From NCBI GenBank assembly GCA_049999805.1, contig JBNGIO010006094.1, positions 1 to 22,273 on the forward strand: DNA of 22,273 bases. The letters run 5' to 3'. A model generated the notes under the pieces. The model did not search any database, was not told the origin of the DNA, and was given only the letters and a program-made list of their open reading frames with translations. Each line of letters starts with the position of its first letter. Position 1 is the first letter of the stretch. The DNA comes from Folioceros fuciformis (lineage: Eukaryota; Anthocerotophyta; Anthocerotopsida; Anthocerotales). Shown piece after piece: positions 1 through 9,946 of this stretch. The translations under genes and the position numbers were made by a program.

Positions 1-146
1 TAATCCTAGCTACTTTAGGGTTACAAACTATTATTTGTATATAACTCTTTTTGCTCCATTATTGAAGATGCTTTTTGCCTTATTATCAACTACTTGCCTT
101 TGCATGTTAGTTTACTTAGCTAGGTGCATGAGGCCTATTATTTACA
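1..146 (+). repeat. 5' LTR (partial, right-hand 146 bp)
   Basis: It matches 6665..6810 base for base apart from four transitions (for example TTATTATC against TTGTTATC, and GAGGCC against GAGGTC). It ends TTTACA at 146, followed at once by the primer site. The missing left 30 bases correspond to 6635..6664 of the other copy. Confidence 0.87.
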
Positions 147-158
147 TAGTATCAGAGC
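147..158 (+). other. Primer binding site, initiator tRNA-Met type
   Basis: TAGTATCAGAGC lies immediately after the LTR end. The usual plant copia primer site is TGGTATCAGAGC, complementary to the 3' end of initiator tRNA-Met, and this copy differs at one base. Its position directly after ...ACA supports the LTR boundary. Confidence 0.8.
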
Positions 159-239
159 TTGATGCCTAATCTTTGTTGCTTGTGCAATGCCTTGTAGAAG
201 GGAATCCCATATATTACCTACCTCTTGTGAGGTATTTCC

Positions 240-839
240 ATGCAATCACAGAGGAGCGCATGGATTCCCCCAACACGCAATGGACCTTGGAATCAATATC
301 TTGATGAGTATCGTACCCAAATCCGTGCACATTGGAAGAGGCAAGCACAAGAACAAAGACAATATTGCAATCAGCTGAGAGATTGCAAAGGGGAGTCATC
401 ATGCTCTCATCCTGCTGAAAATTCTAGATTACAGTCGAATTCTAGACTTATGAGAACTCGAAGGGATTCATCCATTTATGACACTTTGCAAAATTCCNNN
501 NNNNNNNNNNNNNNNNNNNNNNNNNNNNNNNNNNNNNNNNNNNNNNNNNNNNNNNNNNNNNNNNNNNNNNNNNNNNNNNNNNNNNNNNNNNNNNNNNGAT
601 TAATTATCACTATGGCAGACTTGATGTTTGAATTTCTCAATTGATTGCAAGAGAAGATCTCTTTCTTACATGACATGGAGAAGAGATTGCAACATGACAT
701 GAATCAATGCAGCAAGGATATCAGTGATGGTGTGTCTGCTACTCAGCACTTAATCCAATTGTTTATTCAACATTCAGATGTGAAGAAATTACAAAAATTG
801 GGCCAATCAAGACAGAGCCTTGAAGAGATTGCTCTATAA
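240..839 (+). other. Leader-region open frames interrupted by an assembly gap
   Basis: An ATG at 240 opens a frame that is clear up to the gap at 498. After the gap, frames at 598..644 and 645..839 encode a charged, helix-prone stretch rich in Lys, Gln, Asp and Leu (from about QEKISFLHDMEKRLQHDM). This is where copia gag should lie, but I see no gag signature and no CCHC zinc knuckle. It could be a decayed gag, a piece of another element, or chance. The second frame begins with TTG rather than ATG, and the gap of unknown true length prevents joining the two pieces. Confidence 0.25.
498..597. other. Assembly gap (100 N)
   Basis: A run of exactly 100 N, the usual placeholder for a scaffold gap of unknown size. 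It interrupts the leader of the retrotransposon. Confidence 0.99.
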
Positions 840-1142
840 CTTCCGCTATGCGCAGAAGGGGGGGACATTTCAGTGGTGCGTAGTGCTTGGGCGCTCACTA
901 CTGTCATGCTGGAGCAAGGGATTGACTGATTTTGCTGAGATCTGAAGCAATTCATTCAATTTCTTCCTTGCTGCCAATTGGTAGTTAAAACGGTTATTTG
1001 GCTCCTACCCTGCCATCAGAAAAATCCCATGAACACTTTTGTTAGTTTTTTAGGGCACGTTTTCCAGAACTTAGGATAGTTTCCTAATTAGAGCACCTTT
1101 CACATTCATTTATACATTCACATTAGATATGAATGGTACAAT

Positions 1143-1660
1143 AGGTAGGCACCAATCCTTCACTTGGAAGGGCCCCAATACCTCCCCTACCAATCGCATT
1201 CCTACCAATCCTGCAACACGTCCCATTAGTAGGTAGGCACCATTCCTTCACTTGGAAGGGCCCCAGTACCTCCCCTACCGATTTCTACCTTCCAATCACG
1301 TTCCTACCAATCCTACAACACATCCCGTCAGTAGGTAGGCACCATTCCTTCACTTGGAAGGGCCCTAGTACCTCCCCTACCGATTTCTACCTCCCTACAC
1401 TCAATACCTTTTCCTCACAAGGCTCCCTACAACACCTTCCTCTACCCACAATCTAGCTGCTCGTCTCCCTATGCCCAGCAACCAACAAGTTTTCCTCCAA
1501 GCCTACTCCGCTCCCTCCAACTCTGTTTATTGTTTGCAGACGACATTCAACCTTTCCCAGCGCGTACCTTCAACACGTCCAGTCGGTAGGAAGGCACCAT
1601 TCCTTCACTTGGAAGGGCCCCAGTACCTTCCCCTACCGATTTCTACCTCCCTACACCCAA
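1143..1660 (+). repeat. Imperfect tandem repeat, four copies of a GTAGGTAGGCACC unit
   Basis: The block TAGGTAGGCACCA..CCTTCACTTGGAAGGGCCC..TACCTCCCCTACC begins at 1143, 1231, 1333 and 1587. Spacings are 88, 102 and 254 bases, so the first three copies are tandem and the fourth is displaced by about 150 bp of related cytosine-rich sequence. Copies differ by small substitutions and by a variable tail (CCGATTTCTACC present in copies 2 to 4). Confidence 0.85.
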
Positions 1661-2489
1661 CACCCCTTCCTCACAAGTCTGCTCACAACACCTTCCACAA
1701 CAATCCAGCTGCTCATCTCCCTACGTCCAACGACCAACAAGTTTTTCCTTGGGCCGGTTGCTACATGCTTGCGCTTGTTAGCGAGAACTCCCAGGAAGTC
1801 TTTCTCTAGAGTCTACCCTCAAGCCAACAGCCACATAGGTATTGCCACACACCTACAACAGCACACCAACCATTCACAAGGGAAGCAACTTGCAGGGGTG
1901 CCCATGGAAGAATATGAGCCCTCCGCCAAGCACTTCGACCACTGCAACTCTAGCCACAACCAGGCGCTGTGATGGCACACAGTCGGCAACAAGATTCCTA
2001 CGCTCTGCTGAGCATGAGAACTCGCCATGAGAAGAGTGCAGAATGTGGTGGTTCATTTCTTTGTGTAGCCCCTCCTTATAGGAAAGATCGACACATGAAC
2101 CCTCTCCTACAAGTAGGTGGTGGGCTACCCTTCTCTCGCCCTAGGCGCCACCAACTTTAACTGCACACACCTACTAAGAGGCTAAGTCCTACCAATAATT
2201 GCTAGGGCAGTGCGTGCCAATGAAGATTAGGTCTGTCGGTGCCACCATAGAAGATTCGTTGACCCCCTTTTTCAAAAAGGTATGGCTAGGATGGCTCCTG
2301 AAGGGAGGCAGAGTCTGAAGGCTGAGCCACTGGGCCCCCCTCCATTATTGGGATTCGTCTTCTTTTGGATCCACGAGCTTCCACCGTACCTTCTCTGTGT
2401 GGATCTCTTGGGCTATCCCTTCACCACCACCTACAAGTTTAGTAGGGGAGGGTTCCCTTTGTTTCTCAACTTGAGGCTCCTTCCCTACG

Positions 2490-2750
2490 TAGGGTGGGAA
2501 TGTTCCCCCCGTAGGTAGGGTACCTATTGCTCCCTTCGTAGGTAGGGTCCCTACCATTCCTTCCCCTCCTCTCGTAGGTAGGTTGCCTACCATTCCCACC
2601 CATTGTCGTAGGTAAACAGCCTGCCCCATTGCCATAGGTGGGGTGTCTACTGTATAAGTACCTTCGCTACCTACGTAGGTATCTTCCATTTTCCCACGTA
2701 GGTACTCTCTCTACGTATGTAGGTAGACATCGTACTATGTAGGTATCTTC
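2490..2750. repeat. GTAGGTAGG-rich low-complexity tract
   Basis: The motif CGTAGGTAGG or GTAGGTA recurs more than ten times, spaced 20 to 45 bases apart, for example around 2511, 2539, 2573, 2609, 2674, 2696, 2717 and 2740. At 2668..2681 it forms a perfect 14-base palindrome (TACCTACGTAGGTA). A minus-strand open frame (2345..2689) through this tract reads a repetitive VGTLPT-like peptide and is best explained as a by-product of the repeat. Confidence 0.75.
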
Positions 2751-2892
2751 TTATTCTAACCTACCAGAATAGAACTAAAAAAAACTCCATAACAACCTTC
2801 ACTAGCCACTCACTACCTATTATGGGCACTTGCCCAGAAACCTACCTTCCACATGCTTCCCTTCGAACTATTCTGAACAAAAAGAAACCAAG

Positions 2893-5667
2893 TTAGACTT
2901 TCCTAGACCGATTACCAAACTTTTCCGTTCCACAGGAGCACAATATTACTTTACCCTTACTGATGACTACAGCAAATGTATATAGACATACCCTATGGAG
3001 CATAAGAGTGACACCTTTCTTTTCTTTCAAGATTGGTTGCTGGTTGTTCAAAGGCAGATTGGTCGTATGTTGAAGTTGTTCCACACCGACAATGGAGGGG
3101 AATTCACGAGCTTCGCCTTTGAGCATTTCTTGGAGACACGAGGCATTATCCATCAGCTAATAGTTCTATACACGCAACAACAAAATGGCGTTGCGGAAAG
3201 AAAGAATCAGACGCTGATGGAGATGACGCAATCTATGCTTTTGTGGTCTGGATTTCCTAATCCTTTCTGGGCTGAAGCTGTAGTCACGGCTACCTACATA
3301 TTGAATCGTCTTACGTCTCATTCTGTTTCTAGTGGCACACCTTTTCAACTATTTTGGAATCGAAAGCCGAGTATTTCACACCTACGTATTTTTGCTTCTC
3401 GCACTTTCGCTCATGTGCCTGCAGAGAAAAGACGTAAGCTTGATAATCGTTCAAGACGATTGATTTTTGTAGGCTACAATGAAGTGACTAAGGGCTATAA
3501 ACTTTTGGACACTGAAACAATGCAGCCGGTGGTAGCTTGGAGTGTTACCTTTATTGAGAATTTGATTCCTTTATCAGATGATTCCTCCCTTTTACCTGGA
3601 ACAAAGAAGGATCCCGTTAGTAAGGTGTATTATGAAAATTCAGGTGATTACCCAGATGATGCAGACGGTGAGTCAGATGCAGGTATTTTTTTTCCACCTG
3701 CTTCTAATCCCGTTATCCCTCTAGCTCTTCAGCCCTTGACTTTAGCACCTGCACAACCAGTCATCCCTGCACCACCAGCTGATGCCCCACAGGATGAAGG
3801 ACCTGTAAACCTTGAAAATGAAAATCATGAAAACCCAGACAATATCGTAGACTCAGAACCTGAACTTGACAGTTCTTCTCAAGATTCTAATTCTACTAAT
3901 GAGAATGGCCCTTTACCTATCCCAGTTAATGCTCCAGAACCGATTCTTCGATCTACCCGTGTGCATCGTTCTCCATCCGAATGGATAGACCCTCGTTATA
4001 CCTCCATCGACTTTCATAAGTCAGTGGGAGTTTGCACACCTGCTGTTCACAATGCCTCCTTGCCAGTCATTCCTCCTGAACCTGTCACCCTCAAAGAAGC
4101 ATTTTCAGGTCTAGATAATGACAAGTGGAGACATGTAGTGGACGATGAGTTTAACAGTCTCGTACAAAATGGTACCTGGAAACTTGTTCCTCGCTCAAAG
4201 GGCCGTAAACCCATAACCTGCAAATGGGTATTTAAGCATAAATTAGATGCTAGCGACAATATAGCAAGATACAAAGCAAGTCTTTGTGCACGTGGATTCA
4301 CACAAATACTTGGTCTGGATTTTCAAGAGACTTTCTCTGTAGTGGTACGCTCTCTGACTAGTCAATTCGTCTTATGCTCGCCTTAGCTGCTGAGAGTGAT
4401 CTAGAGCTGCAGCAGATGGATGTGAAGACGGCTTTCTTACATAAAATTATGGAGGAAGAACTGTATATGGAGCAGCTCGAAGGCTACGAAGACTCTGAGC
4501 ATCCAGATTATGTATGTCAGCTCATTAAATGCATATACAGTCTTAAAAAAAGTGCAGAACGCTAGAATGCAAGGCTGGATACCTGTCTCAAGGGCCTGGG
4601 ATTTTGCCAGAGTCCTGCTGATCCCTCTGTTTACATTTATGATGACGACACCTCATATGTTCTGCTCGTTGTTTACATTGATGATGCAATATTTGATGGC
4701 AATGATACATGTCTGTAAGCAAGAGTACAAGACATGTTGCGAACTGAGTTTGAAATGACAAATGTAGGGGACCTGAAATTTTGTCTTGGTATTCAGGTGT
4801 TGAGGGTACGTGAAGAAGGCCTGATAATTATTCATCAGCGCAAGTATATTTCAGAAATCCTTCAACGTTTTAACATGGCTAATGCACATCCTGCAAATAC
4901 ATCTTGTGCTAGTGGAGTAAAACCGACCAAGGCTGATTGCCCTATCTCTAACCAGGACATGGCTGCTATGAAAGAAGTTCCCTACCGTCATGCAGCTGGC
5001 AGTTTGTTATTTGTGAGCAACTATACCCGGCCAGATATCACATATGCTATTAATACAGCCTCTCAATTCTTGGAATGTCCTAGTCGTAATCACTGGACTG
5101 CCATCAAACGAGTATTTCGTTACTTGAAAGGAACACATCACTATGGCTTACGCTACAGGAGGATAGGGGTAACACCTACCTTGTCAGCCTTTTCCGACAC
5201 TAACTGGGCGTCCGATGGGGATACACGTAAGAGCTTATCAACATATGTATTCTTCTTACCCTCTGCAGATGTCACCTGGAGTTGTAAGAAACAAAGCAGC
5301 ATAGCCCTTTCAAGTACTGAAGCTGAATACAAATGCCTTATCGATGCTGCGAAAGAAGCTGAATGGGCACATTCTTTCCTCTCCTCAGTTCACTACGAAC
5401 AGGCATCACCCACTATGCTATACTGTGATAACCAATTTGCCCTAGCCCTTTTAGAGCGTCCTAGGTTTCATGCCAGGACGAAGCACATAGAAATCGCACA
5501 CCACTATGTAAGGGAAGTCAAGGCTAGGGGAATCATCAATCCTGTCCACATCCACATTGATGAAAATACTGCTGATGGTCCTCACTAAACCTTTGTCTAA
5601 ACAAAAACATCAGACACACGTCGAGGGGTTAGGCCTCATAGATTTTTCTCAATACTTTACTGCATGA
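2893..5667 (+). pseudogene. Ty1-copia pol remnant: integrase, reverse transcriptase, RNase H
   Basis: The domain order integrase then RT then RNase H is the copia order. Integrase: TDDYS near 2962, HTDNGGEF with Asp at 3088, and GVAERKN with Glu at 3196, leaving 35 residues between the second Asp and the Glu (DD35E). Reverse transcriptase: NGTWKLVPRSKGRKPI and CKWVFK near 4170..4240, LQQMDVKTAFLH near 4407, and the catalytic YIDD at 4674..4685. RNase H: TNWASDGDTRKS near 5200, SSTEAEYK near 5315, and ARTKHIE near 5475. It is broken: an in-frame TAG at 2983..2985 within the integrase core, a frame change between about 4345 and 4362, TAG at 4563..4565, TAA at 4716..4718, and a one-base shift at about 5577 after which the conserved tail continues in another frame to a stop at 5665..5667. 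Gag and protease are absent. Not functional as read. Confidence 0.93.
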
Positions 5668-5923
5668 TGACAATCTTACATGGCAGCGAGACTCACAGGG
5701 CTCCCAACAAACCTAGCATTTCTTCTGTGAGCCTAAGTTTTGATTTCACTATATGCTTATAACTGCACAAGATACATAGACAAACACCTATCAGACTCCA
5801 TCTTCATACTCGATTTTGGACTGTCACCCTCTTGCATGTTTAGTTCAGTTTTAGTGGGAGCAGGATCAGCCAAATGTTTTCCATGTGTCCAGCGGATGAA
5901 GCTACACACTACTCTAATCCTGT

Positions 5924-6023
5924 NNNNNNNNNNNNNNNNNNNNNNNNNNNNNNNNNNNNNNNNNNNNNNNNNNNNNNNNNNNNNNNNNNNNNNNNNNNNN
6001 NNNNNNNNNNNNNNNNNNNNNNN
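5924..6023. other. Assembly gap (100 N)
   Basis: A run of exactly 100 N, a scaffold-gap placeholder. It lies just beyond the 3' end of the minus-strand open frame at 6034. Confidence 0.99.
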
Positions 6024-6033
6024 GCACCTACCT

Positions 6034-6405
6034 CTAGAACGATGCGCGTCTCACCTTCTTTGGCGCGTACAGTCCACAAGCCTCCAGCACCTTCAGCACT
6101 TCCCTATACTCCTCCACACTTAGCTCTCGGTCGTCGTCCCTTATCTTCACACTCGTTTCAACTTGCAGCTTGAGTTGGGCACCGCGCGCCTGTGCCTCCT
6201 CCAACAACCTGATTAGCTCCTTGCACTCCTCCTCAGCCCTGGCAAGATTGATCAACACATGCCTATGGGCCGTGGTTGACCAGATCTTCTGTGAAGCCGC
6301 AGATTTGCTGGAGTCGCGAGACTCCTCTTCTTGTTTTCTGCTCCTCTGCAGGCACCTCTGACTGGAGATTTCTTGCTTCAAAGGTTGTACCTTGTCTGCA
6401 GAGAG
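6034..6405 (-). CDS. Charged, coiled-coil-like open frame inside the element (uncertain)
   Basis: An open minus-strand frame of about 123 codons with no ATG near its start (a TTG occurs at 6381). The predicted peptide is charged and helix-prone: a Ser/Lys/Arg-rich first third, then LARAEEECKELIRLLEEAQ, then RELSVEEYREVLKVLEACG, ending KKVRRASF. Leu, Ala and Glu spacing suggests a coiled coil. The region is more GC-rich than the surrounding retrotransposon. I do not recognise the family. It could be a captured host-gene exon, since the upstream side lacks a start and may be a splice boundary, or a chance frame. It lies antisense to the element. Confidence 0.3.
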   Translation of the reverse strand, partial: LSADKVQPLKQEISSQRCLQRSRKQEEESRDSSKSAASQKIWSTTAHRHVLINLARAEEECKELIRLLEEAQARGAQLKLQVETSVKIRDDDRELSVEEYREVLKVLEACGLYAPKKVRRASF

Positions 6406-6517
6406 TTAGAGGATCTATGGTGCTGCAAGGGAGGTGTGAAGATCGCGACTTCCAGCTGCAGCAGTGACAATACGGGTTAGGTTACAGGCAGCCTCCTTAT
6501 TTCGGTGCCACCTTCGC

Positions 6518-6570
6518 ATAACGGAGAACGGATAACGGATAACGGATAACATATAACGGAACGGAGAACC
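6518..6570 (+). repeat. Short GGATAAC tandem repeat
   Basis: CGGATAA occurs three times in direct succession (6529..6549), flanked by the variants ATAACGGAGAA and ATATAACGGAACGGAGAA, so about seven degenerate copies of an ATAACGG core lie in some 50 bases just upstream of the polypurine tract. Confidence 0.7.
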
Positions 6571-6625
6571 TTATCCATTTGCGGATAAAGTTTAAATAGC
6601 TTTTTTAATTTAACCCGTCGAGCTT

Positions 6626-6634
6626 AAGTGGGAG
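6626..6634 (+). other. Polypurine tract
   Basis: AAGTGGGAG immediately precedes TGTTAG, the first bases of the 3' LTR. A purine-rich tract abutting TG is the plus-strand primer of copia elements; the single T is a common imperfection. Confidence 0.75.
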
Positions 6635-6810
6635 TGTTAGAAAAAATAACCATCGAGGGTTAATTAATCCTAGCTACTTTAGGGTTACAAACTATTATTT
6701 GTATATAACTCCTTTTGCTCCATTATTGAAGATGCTTTTTGCCTTGTTATCAACTACTTGCCTTTGCATGCTAGTTTACTTAGCTAGGTGCATGAGGTCT
6801 ATTATTTACA
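6635..6810 (+). repeat. 3' LTR, 176 bp
   Basis: It runs from TGTTAGAAAAAATAACC to ATTATTTACA, with TGT...ACA ends, and is bounded on the left by the purine tract. Bases 6665..6810 match 1..146. At 176 bp it is short for a copia LTR. The next bases, ATGGT, would be the right target-site copy, but the left one is outside the window. Confidence 0.87.
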
Positions 6811-7294
6811 ATGGTCATCCTTAATATTATTTGTAGAAGTTATAGCTTCATCTACTTGTTGTAGGATAGGAACTATTTGCTCATACAGCTCATGAAGAGG
6901 TGTAAATTGTAAAAGTTCAATTTCAAGAGAAACAAGATCATCACTATGGTTAGAATAAGCTGAGGGAATGGTATTGTGATCAATCATATCAAACTAAGAG
7001 ATAAGAGGTAAATTGTCTTCACTCTCTTTAGTATATGTGATGACTCTATCAACAACTGCCATTGATCTAAAGTTATGTTCATTGAAAGTTACACTTCTTG
7101 CATATGATATCTTGTTCTTTGATACATCATACATTATGTGCTCGATTACCCTAGGCTACATTCACACAATAACTTCACCACCATACCAAAGCATACCCTT
7201 TTAGGAAGTTGCCAACAATACCTAACTAGTGCTTAGGCTCAAGGCTAGATGAGGCAAGATAGCTTTCAATAGAGTAAATCTAGGAATCAATAGC

Positions 7295-7762
7295 TTATAG
7301 ATCCCTTACTCTCTCATACTGATGTGGCATGACCAACTTTAGATTTGCCCTCAAGACTACTTCAAAGATATGAGAAGCACCTTGATTGTCTTCTGCATCC
7401 TCATTTCGTAGAGTTGTAGGATCAAGATCCTTCCTTGACTTTTTCTTAGACACCGTCAAATCTTGCAAAACTTCAGGCAATACTTCGGGAAGAATTTGTT
7501 GTAACGTGACCATCATCTGTGTCTTCTAACCTTTAGATTTTTCATCGGATGGTCCTGTCGGGTTAATAAGTAGCATCTCCTCACCAGGATTCTCTTCAAG
7601 TTGTTGAGGTAGGGGATCAAGAGAAACCTCCCATATCTGCATTCTCTGGAGCTTAGCCATCTTGGAGAAATAAAACATGTTGTGATACCAACTAAGTAAT
7701 GCCCCCTTCCTTATGTTGCGCAGCATAAAAGGAAGCAACAGCCCTAAATCTTGTTCATTCAC
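7295..7762 (-). pseudogene. Broken open frame, possible retroelement leader/gag remnant
   Basis: Two minus-strand open stretches, 7526..7762 (78 codons) and 7295..7516 (73 codons), are in the same frame and separated by a single TAG, so they read as one frame with one nonsense codon. The peptide has WYHNMFYFSKM, a Pro/Glu-rich section, then VTLQQILPEVLPEVLQDL and a basic KKKSRKD. On the same strand at 7690..7679 the sequence TGGTATCACAAC matches 10 of 12 bases of the usual initiator-tRNA primer site, which hints at a retroelement leader reading toward lower coordinates. I recognise no family. Confidence 0.3.
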
Positions 7763-8105
7763 TCCACAACATTCTACTTACAAATCACTTACAAATCACT
7801 CAACTCTCTCTCATGACTCAACACTAGGCTTTGCCATCTACTAGCGACTCGTAGACCATCTCCTCTAGGTGCTGCTTTTTATTCAAGATACTTACAAAAG
7901 AGTTTGGCGATCTATGCCCCATTGGCTACTACCCTTGACTTTGACTAACAAGGTTGCTCTTCAAGCCCTCCACAATTACCTCGCCACACTAGGATTCTTT
8001 CCATCTACATTCGTATCTCAAGGCCTTAGCCCTAGCCTTTTTACACTCCACAACTAAGCCATTGCTAAAGTTAGAAATCTTACACACACTCATTCTATAA
8101 TACTA

Positions 8106-8412
8106 GGAGATTTTGCTTGGAACACAAATCTTGTATCCTAAGGCAGCAAGAAGAATACTTGCTTTTTCATCAAAATAGCTCTAGATTTAACTTTAACCTT
8201 TTCCATTTTTAACTTTCACCTTATTTCACTTATGCCATTTCAAATACTAGTTAAAAAATGCAGTTTTATCCGCTTTGGGAGATTTTTCCTGGAACAAAAA
8301 TTTTGTATCCTAAGGCATCAAGAAGAATACTTGCTTCTTCATCCAAATAGCTCTAGATATAACATTAACCTTTTTCACTTTTAACTTTCATCTTATTTCA
8401 CTTATGCCATTT
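8106..8412 (+). repeat. Direct repeat, two copies of about 135 bp, 172 bp apart
   Basis: 8106..8240 and 8278..8412 align without gaps at an offset of 172. Both run from GGAGATTTT through TTGTATCCTAAGGCA, CAAGAAGAATACTTGCTT and AATAGCTCTAGAT to TTATTTCACTTATGCCATTT, with roughly a dozen substitutions. The 37-bp spacer is not repeated. Confidence 0.85.
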
Positions 8413-8930
8413 TTCTCTCTCACTAGGAAGATGTCATTCCCTTCAATGACCTCCAATATAAGTGTGAGATCATTAACCTCCATTATAATGTGAGATCATT
8501 AGCCTGCATGATTGGCATGCTCACATTCACCTTGAAACCTTCATGTCTCCTTCCCAGCATCGGATCATGCATTGAGTTAATGGTTTGTTCCAAAAGTTGC
8601 TTTGGCAACTTGAGTTTAACAACACGACACATCTTACGCTCAAGCTTTGGCACCGAAAGTATAGACAAAGCAATCCGCTTCCCTCAAGCTATGTCCAAAA
8701 ATCCTTGTTAAACAGGGTATAGAGGAAATAATAATATTTCTCCAAAACCTATGGTGCGTCAGCCTCCCATACCTTCTCACGAACGGTGTAGTGCTCGCAG
8801 TAATATTGTCTACATGTACCTGCTATATGCCCGATCGCAACAAACCTGAATAACTCTCAATTTATGATATTTGATTGAATTTATGTACCTTCTTTGCGTT
8901 GGTTTTAGATGTAGGTAGTAGGCCAAACTT

Positions 8931-9946
8931 GTTAATCGGGGAAGCAAGATTTTCATCCTTACCCTACGTAGCTGTCGTTGCCTGTGGATGATTAACCTCA
9001 GAGTTGGGTTTTAAGTATTCCCCGTCTAGCATTGCGGTCTATCTGTCGCCTGCACCATCAGTAGTGCTGCTCTGCATACAAGCAACCAGTGTTTCCTCGT
9101 CTGGAGCTCTAAGGGCATTGGCTATGGGCAAGTATCCGCCTGTCCTTCATCTTCTAGCGGGTTTCCCTTCACCGTCTGCGCCTTGTTCCCGCCTCACTCG
9201 GCCGCCATCCTGAGTCATTGGCTCGCTGCTCTGGACTCCCCTCTCAGCCAGCCTTACTGCTGGCGGTGCACTAGAGCACTCCGGTACTCTTCGGGTTCCA
9301 TTTGGTTCACACCGTCCTTCACCTCGGTGCTCCTCCACGACCATCACCACTCGTTCTATAATAGTCGGGCTCGACGTTTTGTGGTTGTCCACAGTTGGCC
9401 ATGCTCTTCTGTTCGCCGCTCTTTGCGTGAGAACCTTGTTTTGTGGAAGTCAGTAACGTGCGGTCCATCGGGGGCACCTGCTTGTGCTCCAAGTTTTCGT
9501 AGATTTACGCCTTGCGTTTCAGGAGTGATCACGACAAATGGTTGCTTCTTGAGGTGCTCTCCTCATTTTTCACGCTCGTTCTACGCTGTATGGTTTTCAT
9601 TTGGTCGTAACCTTTTCAGGCCGTTGATCCTCAGGGAGAGGAGCGGCAGGTAGCTTGCAATTGCATTTTCCTTGTTATGAAATCTTGTACCATCCAGATT
9701 GCCTGGGGACCTGATTGCATGTCGCCGACTCCAAGCGTCGATGAGGCACGAGCACATGTTTTCAAACTCGATGTTGTTCTGGCGTTGGGCAATCAGTTGA
9801 TTCACGCTGGAAGTGCTGCTCAGGCGCAGGATTGTTCTGCCTCTCTGCAAGTTTTGCTCTGTAGTGTTCGACGATGTAATCTTACTTTGTTTGGTTGCCT
9901 TCCTAAGTGTTGTGCTGCAGGGTTCGACTAGTCACTCGCTCTCATC
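8931..9946 (+). promoter_or_regulatory. Upstream and probable 5' UTR region of NUP98-NUP96
   Basis: Base composition shifts near 8950 from AT-rich to mixed GC, as in the gene downstream. No coding exon is supported: the longest open frame (9183..9653) starts with TTG and has no recognisable motif. A good 3' splice site, a pyrimidine-rich stretch ending TGCTGCAG at 9920, lies 26 bases before the start codon, and a possible partner donor CAG|GTAGCT lies at 9650, so a 5' UTR intron 9650..9920 is possible. I cannot place a transcription start or a firm TATA box. Confidence 0.4.

Larger units (their letters stand above)
840..2892. other. Non-coding retrotransposon leader, no gene seen
   Basis: About 2 kb between the leader open frames and the pol remnant. 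It holds two repeat zones described separately (1143..1660 and 2490..2750) and otherwise cytosine-rich, low-complexity sequence. Open frames here of up to about 110 codons lie in repeats, lack recognisable motifs and overlap in several frames, so I do not call them genes. In an intact copia element this interval would hold gag and protease. Confidence 0.6.
5668..6625. other. Region between pol remnant and polypurine tract
   Basis: Nearly 1 kb separates the end of RNase H from the polypurine tract, where copia elements usually have only a short spacer. It holds a 100-N gap, a minus-strand charged open frame (6034..6405) and a GGATAAC repeat (6518..6570). I recognise no transposon protein here. 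Confidence 0.6.
1..6810 (+). mobile_element. LTR retrotransposon, Ty1-copia-like, 5' end cut by window
   Basis: A direct repeat bounds this element: bases 1..146 match 6665..6810 with four differences that I count, all transitions. The right copy begins TGTTAG directly after a purine-rich tract and ends in ACA, and the left copy is followed by an initiator-tRNA-Met type primer site, so the pair are the 5' and 3' LTRs of one element. Inside, in order, are a non-coding leader with repeats, a decayed copia integrase-RT-RNase H block, a further 960 bp with a minus-strand open frame, and the polypurine tract. No gag or protease is recognisable where they should lie (160..2890). The pol block carries stops and frameshifts although the LTRs are about 97% identical, so the element is probably non-autonomous or was built around an older pol copy. 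The first 30 bases of the 5' LTR and the left target duplication lie outside the window. Confidence 0.8.
6811..8930. other. Gene-poor AT-rich interval
   Basis: Apart from the broken minus-strand frame (7295..7762) and a two-copy direct repeat (8106..8412), both listed separately, I see no gene. Short open frames at 6802..6987 and 8483..8668 (minus strand) have no recognisable motif. The texture suggests decayed transposon sequence. Confidence 0.5.

Noticed and set aside
836-900. A second polypurine tract and LTR start at AGAAGGGGGGGAC
   Set aside because: No TG start follows, no second copy of the downstream sequence is in the window, and no other element feature lies nearby.
2345-2689. 114-codon minus-strand frame with VGTLPT repeats
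   Set aside because: It is read from the GTAGG-rich tract; the peptide repeat follows from the DNA repeat and there is no homology I recognise.
9183-9653. 156-codon open frame upstream of the nucleoporin gene
   Set aside because: It begins at TTG, is rich in Ser, Arg and Cys without any motif, and lies in the probable 5' UTR.
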